This document shows, in pieces, positions 44,466 through 55,712 of a stretch of DNA of 64,000 nucleotides. The stretch is from contig CM039119.1 in the NCBI GenBank assembly GCA_022036555.1, positions 25,936,723 through 26,000,722 of the forward strand, in the 5' to 3' direction. This DNA is from Microstegium vimineum (lineage: Eukaryota; Streptophyta; Magnoliopsida; Poales; Poaceae). A program made the translations under genes and the position numbers. The notes beneath the pieces were generated by a model. That model was not told the origin of the DNA. It did not search any database and saw only the letters and a list, made by a program, of their open reading frames with translations. How positions within the stretch are numbered: position 1 is the stretch's first letter; each line of letters starts with the position of its first letter.

Positions 44466-45994
44466 TGTTGGTATTTCTTATGACTATTGGATAAATCCAC
44501 AAGCGCACTGATTATACCGTTGTAGTACTTCACCTAGGAGTATTCCAAGGTATCGTATTTCCACGGGGAACGAGAAGCGAGTTAACTAGGATTATGGATA
44601 TGCCCTATGATGAATCAAGGGAGACTATGATAACTAGGTTGAGAGGTTCAATATAGCAAAGACATCTAAAAAGGTATAGCTGGTTATACTAGCTTTATCA
44701 GCCCTTCTCTTGCAGGGGGTGATGGGATAGATCAGAAAGAGGACAAAACTCTAACCGGACCGCGCCATCAAGTTGTATTGAGGCCCTACCTTTTAAGAAC
44801 TTATCTGACACACGTCGAGGAATACGAAGACTAGATAGCGCTGTCACCTTCTACTAGCATCCATAAATAATCTATGCGATAAGTGGTTTACAAAGGTAAG
44901 ATCTAGTCTAGACACCATGTCTACACTATCCTTACTACTTTAACTCAACGTTTAAGGCTAAAGCACTCTACTTAAAGTAAAGCGATGAACAAGCGCGAAA
45001 AGATGTATAACAGCTAAACTAGATTTAGAATACTAAATGCTAGAAAGAACTAGGAAGAAGTAACTTACAAGAGCTGAACTTACAAGAGACTCGCATCCGC
45101 CGAGGAAGAACTCTGGAGAAGACTCTCGACAAGCCCGGGGCTTTCTCCAGAAGACTTCCTTCACTCCCCTCTAGCAAGCATAGCACTACTAGAGAGCTCC
45201 GCTAAGAGACTAAGGAGTAGTGTTTCTCCAATGAGGCATGAGTGAGAGTGAGGGCCTAGGGGGTATTTATAGCTAGAGGTGGAGTAGGGGCTACTCCGGT
45301 GCCACATCAGCGATCAGCGCCACGTCCATCAGCCACCGTAGGATCAAACCGTCATTAGAACCGACTTAGATGAACGGTGGAGATCAGGTGGATGCATGGC
45401 AGCATGCAGGAAGGCGGTGGGGAGATTAGAGCACCTTTTGGGTACCTGGGTGTGCTCGGCCGACCACCCCATTACAGGTGGGCCCTGCCACTTTTTCCAG
45501 GAGGTTTCCCCATAGCACAGGGGGCATGTGGGTGGCCTGGTGGCCCCATAGGGTGGTCGGCCGCTATGGGGTCCCTGGCCCACCTCTGCCTCCTGTACAC
45601 TGGTCCCACTTGTCATCTTCAGTGGGTGTTTGTTCTGAGATGTTTATCCCACTGATATCCTTGATGTGGGCCCATGGATCCTCGTGATGCGAATCTAAAC
45701 CGTTGGGAGAAAACACACTTGGATCCAAGGGGTAGAAAGTGCTATGGAGGGTGTTACATGGATCATGGGGGCTTGGCAGGTCTAGTGGCCCCACAGGATG
45801 GTCGGCCGACCCCCTAAGTGGGCCCACTAGCTCCCAAAAGTCCCCATTTGTCATTACCCGCACTCAAATAGTCATGGGACATGTGGAACTAGTTATTGGG
45901 TAAATTATGTTCATGTTATTCTTGTTTTCCTTTGAATATGAGGATGTTGATGGTATTTTGATGGTGACAAAATAGCTCGTAATTACCATCAACA
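44466..45994 (-). mobile_element. 3' LTR of A2
   Basis: The 1529-bp repeat is bounded by TGTTGGTATTTC and CATCAACA on the plus strand. It has TATA (plus gtatttatag, 45263-45272) and GGTCGGCC-type words near 45455, 45556 and 45800. It is collinear with A1's LTR. Confidence 0.92.
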
Positions 45995-47275
45995 AGATCC
46001 CTCATACTTACCTCTTTGCTCATCCTCGAGTAAATGATAAAAGATAAGAAGACTATGCTATTCAAAGTATAAAGCAAGCATAAAGATTTATTCAAGACAT
46101 TTGTCATACAAGTGGGATATGTGGTATTGTCTAACATATATCCTTGAGAGGTTGAGAAATGGAATAGTCCTCAAGGCAAAGTCATCTCCCCAAATCATAT
46201 TTTAGTACTTGGAGTTTTTTGATAAGTTTTTCAAAAGAAAGCACATAAGTCAACTTACTCCTCATATAGCACTCTAAGTCACTCAAAGTGTATGATTCCT
46301 TACCAAGGCATAAAGAGGTTGCCTTCTTTGTATCTCCCTATTTCTAAATGGCTTATCTGGAGCTTAGGTAGGGATAAACAATGTAGCATACTTACCTTGC
46401 ATATATTGTAAAGTCAAATTCCGGATCCAAGGAGAGAAATGTCATACTCTTAGATCAAGATGTGCAAGTGTGTGGAAACATGGCAAATGATCAATACTCC
46501 TTTATATGATCTATCTTTCCTAACTTATTATTTTGAGACATAGCTATCTTTATTTTTCTATGAGCTTTGATATGCTCATCATTTTTTTTTCTAAAACTTG
46601 GGACCTTCATGTGCCTCTATATTTTTTCTTTTTCATATTTTTCATAATTTTGCATAGTCTATGTCTCATTTACTAGCATCATACTAGAGAGAGATAACTA
46701 TTTTAGAACATGGAGCATGAACTTTGTGGAAAATGAAAGGCATGTTTCTGCGTACTTCCAGTGTAGAAGCAACATGTATGTGTGGCGTGTACGTGATCTT
46801 GATCTTGGGAGCATGATAAATCTCTCAACAAGGGTCACAAAACTTGACCAAACTCAACACAAAGTAAGCAGCGTATGTAGAAAGCTTATATCATGAAAGA
46901 GCATATATGGCTTTGGTAGGAATTTTCTCACTATAGAGGAGTAATGACATTATGGTTTTATGACATTTTCAAAAATTAATCTCCAAATACTTTAAATAGA
47001 TAGGGTATGAATCATGAGCCAAGAACGTATATCACATTGATAAAAAACTTAGTCAATATGGTTCCCTATCAAGATATTTTCCCACTATCATAAGCAAAAG
47101 CAAGAATTCATCTTTATGACGCTTTTACCCTTAGAACGTCATAGATCATGTCACTTTTCAAGTTTTAGTTTCGAATGCAATCTTCTTGTTTTTATTCAAT
47201 ATTAAAAGAGAAATAAACTAAGCAATTGATTTCAAGATGAAATAAAATTCTATTTTATTTTATTAATATTTTTAT

Positions 47276-47575
47276 TTAAAAGGGGAAATGAGTAAAACAA
47301 ATAAAATATAAAGGAAAAATGGAGAGACGTGTCAAACCAGATAGAATGGATGTTGAAGTTGAGTGGACGCTGGCTGGTGGGCCCGGGCCTTCTAGGTGCG
47401 GTCGGCCGACCGCCCTTCGGGGCCATTTGGCCACTTCGGTTTCTGCATTAGACTCCCTTACCTCTAAAAATTGATCTGCTCTGTCCGTTCTGCGATTTGG
47501 CCCCGAACATGCATCGGTCGATGTAGAAAAGTGGCCAATGAGGTCCAATTTTTTCGTGGGACGTGTCATGACCAT
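47276..47575 (-). other. Conserved small ORF over a palindrome (A2 copy)
   Basis: The 99-codon frame is nearly the same as 10159-10488 in A1 (TRPTKKLDLIGHF, RESNAETEVAKWPRRAVGRP, HSTSTSILSGL). The protein is not recognised. The carboxy ends diverge. Confidence 0.3.
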
Positions 47576-47956
47576 CTACATCATGATTCCATGGTTGATC
47601 TGGTGAAATAGTATGTTGGGGTGTCGTCCGATACCCCCCCATACTTGTTTGACTGCATACTGCAACACAACAACACAGGACAGAGAGAGATCAAATGCAG
47701 GGGTTCTGCTGGGGTAAGATACCAGTAGAACCAAGAGTTTCTTTTATTATTGACAGCTTAGGCATATGTTCTTTGATTCATGAGTGATAGACTCTCAAGC
47801 CTAAGTATCTTGTTGCTATGAAGAGCTAAGGTGATCCAAGGGAGAAGATGGAGAGAGAAAATCCTATGGCCTTAGCATAAGGGATGACAAGCATCTCTTC
47901 ATGTTCTCTTCTATCAGGGCCATGAGGTAGGTTGTGCCGATGGCTCTAGAGGATGA

Positions 47957-48189
47957 CTAAGGAGAAGGAGAGGCGAGGAGATCCTCTCTCTCAAAGGCTT
48001 TGGATAAGAGCTTGAGCTTTGCATTAGTGATAATGCAAAGATCATTAAAGCTATCTTCAAGACCTAGATGCGCCATTCTCTTCTTAGAAACCCTTTCTTC
48101 TAAGTTGGTAATGCTTTCTTTGGCAACAACACGTAGAAACTTTTCCATATCGCTATTCTTCTTGGTGGAACCATGGTGAGGTCAAGGAA
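47957..48189 (-). pseudogene. Conserved small ORF with coiled-coil-like end (A2 copy)
   Basis: ATG at 48174 reads MVPPRRIAIWKS. The conserved second half in the neighbouring frame (48148-47957) reads SITNLEERVSKKRMAHLGLE, DSFNDL, EREDLLASPSP. Compared with A1 there is one additional T at the frame join. Sense orientation within the element, after a CT-rich leader as in A1. No known domain. Confidence 0.4.
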
Positions 48190-48748
48190 GGTGAGAAGGG
48201 AAGCAAGAGGAGATGGAATTTCTACTGGTGGTGAATAAGAACAAGGTAAGATGAGGAAGGAGAGGGAGAGGTTAAGAGAGAATCCAATGTCCTTTGCCTC
48301 CATTTTAACTTGGATCGTGTCAGAAAGGCCACCAGCATTGGAGCAACGAGCATGGATGAAAGGCCAAATCCACGGTCGGCCGACCGCTTTTAGAGAGGTT
48401 TGGCTCGACCGAGCCTGCATTGGAGGTCCCACAGGTCAGGTTAGGCAGGCTGTGCAACATCGGGCTGAGAAGCCTCAACATGCGATCGGCCGACCGCCTT
48501 TGGGGCCAAATGGGCCAAGATTTCGTGTGGGAGGTGACAAGGCTAGGTACATGCTAATTCTTGGGGTCAAACACAAAAAAGAATGAACAAAAATTAAAAC
48601 ATGTAGATTTTAGTTCTAAATTGGATTAAGGACAAAATCTACCATGTCAATTTCATGCTCAGGTGATTCATGTTCATGAAAACTTTTAAGACACTGACCA
48701 TTTACCTTTAAAGGTGTTGCAGCCGTAATCTGGAAGCGTGACGATTCC

Positions 48749-49030
48749 TTGCATCACGATATTGATGATGACAAATGGTCTTTCTTCTGTGAATCATTGC
48801 ATTGTACTCAAACCCTTTTTCTCCATTCATTGCTTCTCTCCTGCGAAGGATTAGTGGACAACACATACCCGAAGGGATTCACGAATAAATTGAAGCAAGG
48901 GCATTATTGTCATGGAAATAGAGGACATCTTTTATGCTATAGAAAAGTTGGCTTTAGCATTTTAGCACATCACAAGATGTTCCCTCATTGTTTACCAATT
49001 AAAAACCAAGCAAGGTTAAGGAAAAGGTGA
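48749..49030 (+). other. Antisense ORF conserved between A1 and A2 (A2 copy)
   Basis: The 93-codon frame is opposite to A2's direction and matches 9011-8679. Shared text: DIDDD, FFCESLHCTQTLFLHSLLLS, CHGNRGHLLCYRKVGFSILA. The start differs (MHHD here, an upstream start in A1). No domain is recognised. Confidence 0.35.
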
Positions 49031-49885
49031 GAAGGATTATTTCAAAACTACCTCAAACCTTAATTTGTCTATATGAAAGATCTCATGACTTACCCACCAA
49101 AATTTTGAAGTCATCTTTCATGGGTTAGTCCAAAAGTACAACCAAATTCCATACAAGTAGTTTTTGGTTCAATAATCAAACTTGACACCATGTCTAATTT
49201 GATTAAGGAAGGCTATTCAACCTAAGCACCATGCTTAATTTAAAGAGCTTTTGGAAGAACAATTTCTACTCCCAAACCAAAGCATACTTATAAAAGAACC
49301 AGGAAGCATGAAGACACAAAGAGATTCAAAAGGAGACAGGAGCATGGATGGTGAACTAGATGAACATTTTATTATTATTATTATTTATGTGACTTAGCAA
49401 GATGAGCAAGGTATAAAGAGAAAGCAAGGTAGAGACAACCAAACAAAATTTAAGCAACGAAGCATGACATGAATTTCTAGAGAAATCCACTCCCCCCACA
49501 CTTGGATTTTGCAACATTTGATAATGAGCAAATCCAAGTCTAGGATGTGGAATTTTCTTTTGAATGTGCTTCATTATTTAAGGATGTTTGGTTGGACAAA
49601 CCTTGTGTTTTGTTCCATCATTCTTTTTGTTCAAACCTGAAATGGTTAGTGACAAAAATACCCGAAGGAACACTTCCACAAATATTCCCTTAATCTCATT
49701 TTACAAAGTCATTTTATTTAGTATAGAATTTTGGGAAACTAATTTAATTTTTTTATTTAATTTTAATTAATTAATTAAATTTTTTTAAGCAAACTTTAAT
49801 GGAAAAGAAGAAAGCTCGGGTTATCTCCCGAAAGTGCTTAATTTTAAGACACAAGCTTGTCTTTGGGAAACCTTCAAGTTGCAAC

Positions 49886-51655
49886 TCATGTTGGTGAAGC
49901 GGTTTCCCCTTCAACTCCAACATTTGCGGTCCTATCCTCAAGACCAAAACCACTACGAGATTTGCAAAATTTATGGTAGACAAACACACCTACAACCAAT
50001 CTTACAAAGATTTCAGAAACAAGAAGGATGAAGGGGTTGTAGATCATGTGTGTGGTGATGGTAGAGGGAAGGATTGATTTGAGAGATTTCTCACTTGAGC
50101 ATGGATTTGATGGGAAGATTGGGGAATAACTTCGATGCTCATTGACATCATTCTCCCTTTCAAGGAGTGGGTGAGCACTTTCTTTCTCATGACATTTCAA
50201 GTCATTCTCAAGGCTTGAATGGGTCATGGCTATTGGTGAGGTTGACATAAGCTCACCCATTGGATCAAGAACAGGTTTGGATTCTAACCCTTTGATGAGA
50301 GGTCGGGAAGACCAAACGGGTAGACAATCTTCACCTATTCTGTGACCAAGCTTCTCATTTCCTAAGGTGTTCTCCAAGATTCTCATGATTGGCCTTCCGA
50401 TAAAGGTAAGATGAAAGGAAAGTCTAGGAAGGTCAAAGATATGGAAATCTAGGAAGATCTTGAGATCATCAACCACCACAAGAACATCATGAAGGACTCC
50501 TAAACAATCAAGGATTTGACCATTGGGGAGTCTAAGGTGTTTTTGTGATTGGGATAGATGATTCTTTGATGATGTTGGAACATGGAAATGAGGAATGATG
50601 TTAATCCCGAGGCTAGGATCGTAGCAAATTTCACCATCAATGCCCAACACTTGACAGGATATTCTCCTCACATGTGTGGGCATTTTAGTGACATCCTTTG
50701 AGTATTTGGACTCATCCAACCTTTCTTGGCTTACAACGGTAGATAGAGGCTCTAACCGTTGTCTTTGCTCCTCTTGGTTAGATTTATAGCCCTCATGGAT
50801 TCCATACCTCGGGTGTCTTAATGAATTCCTAGAGTCATTAAGTGGGTCATCATAAGTCTTGAATGAAGGAACACATGGGGGATCATCAGGATCAAGGATG
50901 GGTTTAGAAATGAGTTCGTAGGATAAGTCAGATGTGGGCATAGAGAAGGAGAGGATAGATTTTGCTTCTAAGCATCTTGGTTTTCCTTCTATAGGCTCAC
51001 TTGACGTTTCTTTATCAAGAATCCCAAGCTCTCCCTGATGTGCCATGTGTGAAGTCGAGGCACAAGATGATGTTGATTTGGGAGGTTTTTGAGGAGATCC
51101 CTTCAGGAGAGGTCTAGAAAGATGTTTCTTAGAAGGTCTCTTTAGGAAAGGATCATTTTGGGCATTCCCAAAACCAGCAAGATCAAATGAAAGGTTAGCC
51201 TCGAACTCGAAGGAATAGTTTAGATGTTGAATTTCTTCTTCCTTCGAGATTTGTGGTTCAGGATCGATGGCAGAATCTTTGGATAGGAGTTGTGGTGATT
51301 CGGCTATCGAGATTTCTTTTCTTGGGACTGGTTTTTCTCCTTCTATGGGTCCTTCATTATAAACGTTAGTGTAGGGGGTGTTTTCAAGAATCTTCATGAG
51401 AAGACTCTTCCCTTCACTAATGGGTAAACACAGGAAGGTTCCCCTAGAAGTCATGTCAAGAATTTGTGCAGAATCTTTGCTAAGACCGCCATAAAAGTGT
51501 TGTAACAATGTTGGCTCGGTTATAGCAAGATCAGGGCCAGATGATGTTAGATCTAAGAGGCGGGCCCATGCCGCACCAAGAGGTTCTTTCTCCTTTTGTG
51601 AGAAGTTGAAGACCTCTTTTCGAAGACGAACAACTCGAGAGGTGGGGAAGAAAGC
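49886..51655 (-). pseudogene. A2 gag carboxy part and protease-like domain
   Basis: The frame is open from the solo-LTR insertion at 51655 to the stop at 49886. The gag remainder reads FFPTSRVVRLRKEVFNFSQK, EPLGAAWARLLDL, LLQHFYGGLSKDS. A Ser/Pro-rich linker follows, then VRRISCQVLGIDGEICYDPS and NIIPHFHVP with FIGRPIMRIL, a protease-like fold in which the expected DSG/DTG reads DPS. The carboxy tail (HDVLVVVDDLKIFLDFHIF, VGVFVYHKFCKSRSGFGLED) is family-specific. No RT follows. Apart from the insertion this copy is unbroken, so it may have been a working gag-protease of a non-autonomous family. Confidence 0.85.
51651..51655 (+). repeat. Left target duplication of the solo LTR
   Basis: AAAGC at 51651-51655 is repeated exactly at 55270-55274, on both sides of the segment TGTGATAG…GTGTCACA. 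Confidence 0.9.
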
Positions 51656-54600
51656 TGTGATAGAACCGCCCAAATTATAAGAGATCAAGAGCTAGAGTAG
51701 CTGACTTAACTACCACTTAAAACACTTGAGCCCATATAATCCCGGTAGTCCGGAAATCTCGAAGGATTTCTAACATCAACTCAAGATCGCGTACATTCAG
51801 GGATACACATTCGAACGAGCCACAAATCAACCGAGAATGCTTAAAGTACGAAATAAGTTATTACAACACTTTGTTCCAAATAAAAGTAGTTCTTACGCCA
51901 CAACACCTGTGGCCAAATAAAACATTGTTTGAAACTGAACTTGAAGTTTTAAAAGACAGGGGTGCCCACAACGTCAGGTCCGACAACAGCAAAAGATGAG
52001 CTTGTAGAAGACCTTGCCCAAGGCCTACTCCTCTTCTCCTTCCACAGGATAGAGACAGTGCTTACAATAGCCGAAGTATACTTGGCCATCTGCAACAAAC
52101 GGGATAAACCCTGAGTACGAGAATGTACTCAGCTAGACTTACCCGTCTAACTGAAAATAAAGACTCCAAGGATATGCATGGCTGTATCTGGAGTTGGGTA
52201 AGCTTTACTTTGCGGAAATGCTTAAATTTAAAGGAGTTGACTTTAATGATGCGGTGAGCAGTCATCTTTTATCCTACTAATTATCTCTAGGTTATTGCAT
52301 CTATACTAGAGCACTCACTTGAACTATTCAAACAATATAGTAACATATATCCAGTTCCTTCATCAATATTTTAGTAGAACCATTAAGATGTCACATGGAG
52401 TTGTACCGTGGTGAAGCTCAGCATAATCCCCCATATCCAGTGGGGGGCGGCAATTCGAATCGATATACACCAGCTGGTAAGATTACCTTTAACACACGCC
52501 CATACTTTCCCCGTCGGGTCAGCATTAGGTCACCGCTCAACAAAGTCCAGGTGGTAACCGACGCGATCTCAGAGTAGTCCACCCAATTGTAGAAAATAGA
52601 TGGCCACCACAGGGCAGATCGTATCTACAGTCTAGAGGGTGCTCATAGTAGGCTGAGAACCGGCCCGGACAGTGTTTACTCGGCTTCGGGGTCGATACTC
52701 ACAATGGCCCCTATGTGAAAGGGCGCATTCAAAGATGTAAGAGGGCCACCATCGTGTACAAACCTATACGATCCAACGGACGGACTGCCCCCAAGTATAA
52801 ACCACTTGGTGCACTTGCCTTCCAGTTGACCGTATTTGATTACTACCATAGGTTCTTTCCACGATAGCAACTATAGCCAACCGTGATAGTATTACCCACA
52901 AGGGATAATACGAAACATAAAAAGAAAGGTAACCGTTATTTCTAAGCATGCTAAGCAGTTGCTTTTACTTTATTATTAACAGGGTAACAAGGTAGGTAAA
53001 ACAAATATCAAGGAAGGTAATGCATCAATTTGGGATTCAAACAACTCCTGTCACCTAATGCATCACAGTATAAAATACTCAAGTAGATTAGATTGTAAAA
53101 ACTGGGAGGCTTAAGAATGCTCCGGGGCTTGCCTTGAGAGAAGGTGGAGGGTTGGTGGTCAGGGCACTCAGGAAGGTTAGTGTCGAGCTCGTGGTACTCC
53201 TCGTACAGCTCCTGTACCTCCTGGGCTTCGGTCTCTGTGGGCTCCTGATGTTCCTCCACAGATCCTAAATGATTGCAATGCATAAATGAAAACTGAATGG
53301 TGCAGGGATGATGCTTGACAGGATTTAACACACTTCAGAGATTCTAAGCATACAACCAAAGAACTACCACAAAGCTACTAAGGGCTAGAGCTACTAGCAA
53401 CAAGGGTAGACAGGCTATAACTTAAACAGAAACTAGCAACAAGATTTTACCAACTCTAGATATAACAAACAAGCATGGCATAGATTACTGAAAACAGAAT
53501 AGGAAATCATTTCGGACACGGGCTCGAGGCACGCAGAGGGACTCGAGGCAACTGACGGGCATGACCCTCGATTACTCGAGGTCCATCTACCGTCGAGCGG
53601 AACAGAGAACGGTGCGGATCGACGTGTTCTGGCCGATGGTTAAGTCTTCGACGGCGGTGTTGGTTGTGCTAGGCTCGGGATGACTACGCGCATCCACTAG
53701 TGGTGTTGGTTGAACCAGCGCGACCGTGAAGAGGGGTCGACGGCGTGCGGTGGCGGAGCAGCTTGGCAGTACGACACGGCGAAGTGATCACCGGCGAAGT
53801 GAGGCTCGGTGCTGGGATGCGTGAGCATCGTGGCGATGTGGTGAGTGCGGCTTGAGGGCTAGCTGAGCCAGAGAGGCTCTGTGGAAACCTGTCCACGTGC
53901 AAGCTCCGCGGCGGCGGCAATAGCGCACGGTCAACGGTGCTATGACGACATGGGTCGAACGGAAGCTAGAGGAAAGGCGTTCTCACCTCGGTTAACTCCA
54001 GCGAAGCTTCCACGAAGATGGAGGCATCGGAGACGAGACGGCGAACGGTGAACGCTGGTTGATCGGTGCGGTGGCGACTCGGAGTCGAAGAACGGCGGAA
54101 GGCGTTCCGGCGACTGGAGTCCACGGCTGGTGAAACAGAGGCGAGCAGCGTGGGTGCGGGGCAAAGGCGAAAGCTAGAAGGAGAAAGATTGAGTAGAGAA
54201 ACTCGGGTGGTGGTGGATTTGAGAAGGGGCGCTTGCGGTGCTCGGAGCTTTCGGCGCGAAGAAGAACAGAGAACTGCGAGCGATTGAGCGAGTGCGGATA
54301 AGTGTGGATGAGTGTGGGAGGCGGAGGAGGTATAGGCGCTCCTCTTGCACGGTCATGGCCGACCGGTGCTGCTAGAGGGGACGTGACGCGATGGCGCGGT
54401 GATAGCAGCGGCGCTGGCGTGTTCGCGGCGGGTGGAGCAGAGCAAGACTTGGTCGACGCGCCATTAGCGCGGATTCGCGCTTGATTGCGAAAGAGACAAG
54501 GCGCGACGCTGATTGGACGCGGCACTGCGGCGGCGTTACTGCGAAACGATGGCGCGGCGCGCGGCAGGGCGGCTGGCAGGTCTGCGGCGGCGAAGCAGGA

Positions 54601-55269
54601 CGTTAGCGGTGGAAAAGCGGTGCCGACTTGGTCCTAGCGCCGTTAACTCGGATTCGAGTGAGACAGAGCGAGCGGCGACAGCGATGTTGGCGCAGTGCCG
54701 AAGCGGCGGCGATGGCGTGTTCCACTTCCGCGGTCAGGCATCGTCGGCCACGCGGCGGATGACTCCGACGTACGGCTCAGCCGCGGTCGGGTGAGTGCGC
54801 GCGAGCGTGCGCGGCACGTGCGTGCGGTCGAGCCTCCGACTCGGTCGAGCCTTCCGTGCGGGGTCGTTCGTCCAAGCCTCGGTTCGTAACTTCGAGGGGT
54901 CGAAGTCGGGGGGGGGGGGTCGATCGACTGGCCGATCGAGCCTCTGGTTCGGTCGAGCCTCTGGCCCGGGGTCGTTCGATCAAACCCTCGGTCCGTCATA
55001 TTTCTTTCGAGCGGGGGTCGAGGTCGAGGGGTGATGCTCGACCTGTTTCGATTCTGATTTCCTTTTCCATTTTCTTTTATTTGATAAAACTAAGCAGGGT
55101 AACTAAACAGATTAACACAAGATTAAGCACAAAAACACCTATTCAATTCTAGTTTCAAAACACACAAACACACACATGGAATGATAGCATATGCAAACAT
55201 GAATGCAATGAAATGATGTGCTTAGTGGCTAATGATGATCCTAATGCAAGCTTGACACAGGGTGTCACA
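51656..55269 (-). mobile_element. 3.6-kb solo LTR, probably Tekay-type gypsy
   Basis: The segment is bounded by TGTGATAG and TGTCACA on plus (minus strand: TGTGACACCC…TATCACA) and by a perfect AAAGC duplication. It has no gag or pol frame, no primer site and no internal second repeat, which fits a solo LTR. The length and the TGTGACACCC start suggest the Tekay/Del chromovirus lineage; this part is inference. Contents: an AT-rich part (51656-53500) with the hairpin CTGAGTAC-6-GTACTCAG at 52111-52132, then a GC-rich part (53500-55030) with many CGGTCGAGCCT-like words near 54825-54990. ORFs in the GC-rich part look like composition by-products. Confidence 0.8.
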
Positions 55270-55274
55270 AAAGC

Positions 55275-55619
55275 TAGGCAGAATTTGGATTGTAACTTTT
55301 CCCATTCTCCGTTTGCGTCATCTACGTGGCGAAGGTACCATTGTTTGGCTATTCCTATCACAGAAAATGGAAATAGCTTCCACTTAAGGGTACCTCGCCT
55401 CATCCCATGGATGTGGACACATGAACACAATTGTTCAAAGTCTTGTAGATGAGTGTAGGGATTTTCTTCTTCGTCCCCAGAAAAAGGTTTGTTCTGAACC
55501 ATCGCTATGAGACTTGGGCGAAGCTCGTAAGGAACGACCAATACGGCCTGAGATGAACTAGGTGGCTCCAACCTAGCGCCCGTTGGAGCACCATACTCAA
55601 AGAGAGGTGTTTGATCCAT
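55275..55619 (-). pseudogene. A2 gag amino part, cut by the solo LTR
   Basis: ATG 55619 (MDQTPLFEYGAPTGARLEPP) is about 70 bases past the primer site. The gag core reads MVQNKPFSGDEEENPYTHLQ, DFEQLC, LKWKLFPFSVIGIAKQWYLR, EWEKLQSKFCLAF. The coding text stops at 55274, where the solo LTR and its AAAGC duplication begin; the remaining gag core follows at 51655. The reading frame is the same on both sides when only the insertion and one copy of the duplication are discounted. Confidence 0.92.
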
Positions 55620-55687
55620 AGGTGTATATGTGGAAGGAAAGGTTTAAATCAAACAAGGATAATAGGACCAAAGGGTTCTAGTTAAAA

Positions 55688-55704
55688 CCTCGGCAACGAC
55701 GCCA
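55688..55704 (-). other. Primer-binding site of A2
   Basis: On the minus strand TGGCGTCGTTGCCGAGG resembles the tRNA-Asp site TGGCGCCGTTGCCGGGG with two transition-type changes. It lies eight bases after the LTR end. Confidence 0.85.
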
Positions 55705-55712
55705 GAAATGCT

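Larger units (their letters stand above)
45995..49885 (-). mobile_element. A2 3' internal region, mostly non-coding
   Basis: This is the counterpart of 7837-11700 in A1. The pre-LTR text (minus) is cgaggatgagcaaagaggtaagtatgagggatct. GGTCGGCCGACC words lie near 47398, 48375 and 48484, with CATCGGTCGATG near 47514. Three short ORFs match those in A1: 49030-48749 on plus, and 48189-47957 and 47575-47276 on minus. No enzyme domain is seen. Confidence 0.75.

Noticed and set aside
53500..55030. GC-rich stretch with several open frames on both strands, possible host gene or CpG island
   Set aside because: It lies wholly inside the solo LTR bounded by a perfect target duplication; the frames have biased, repetitive composition and no domain.
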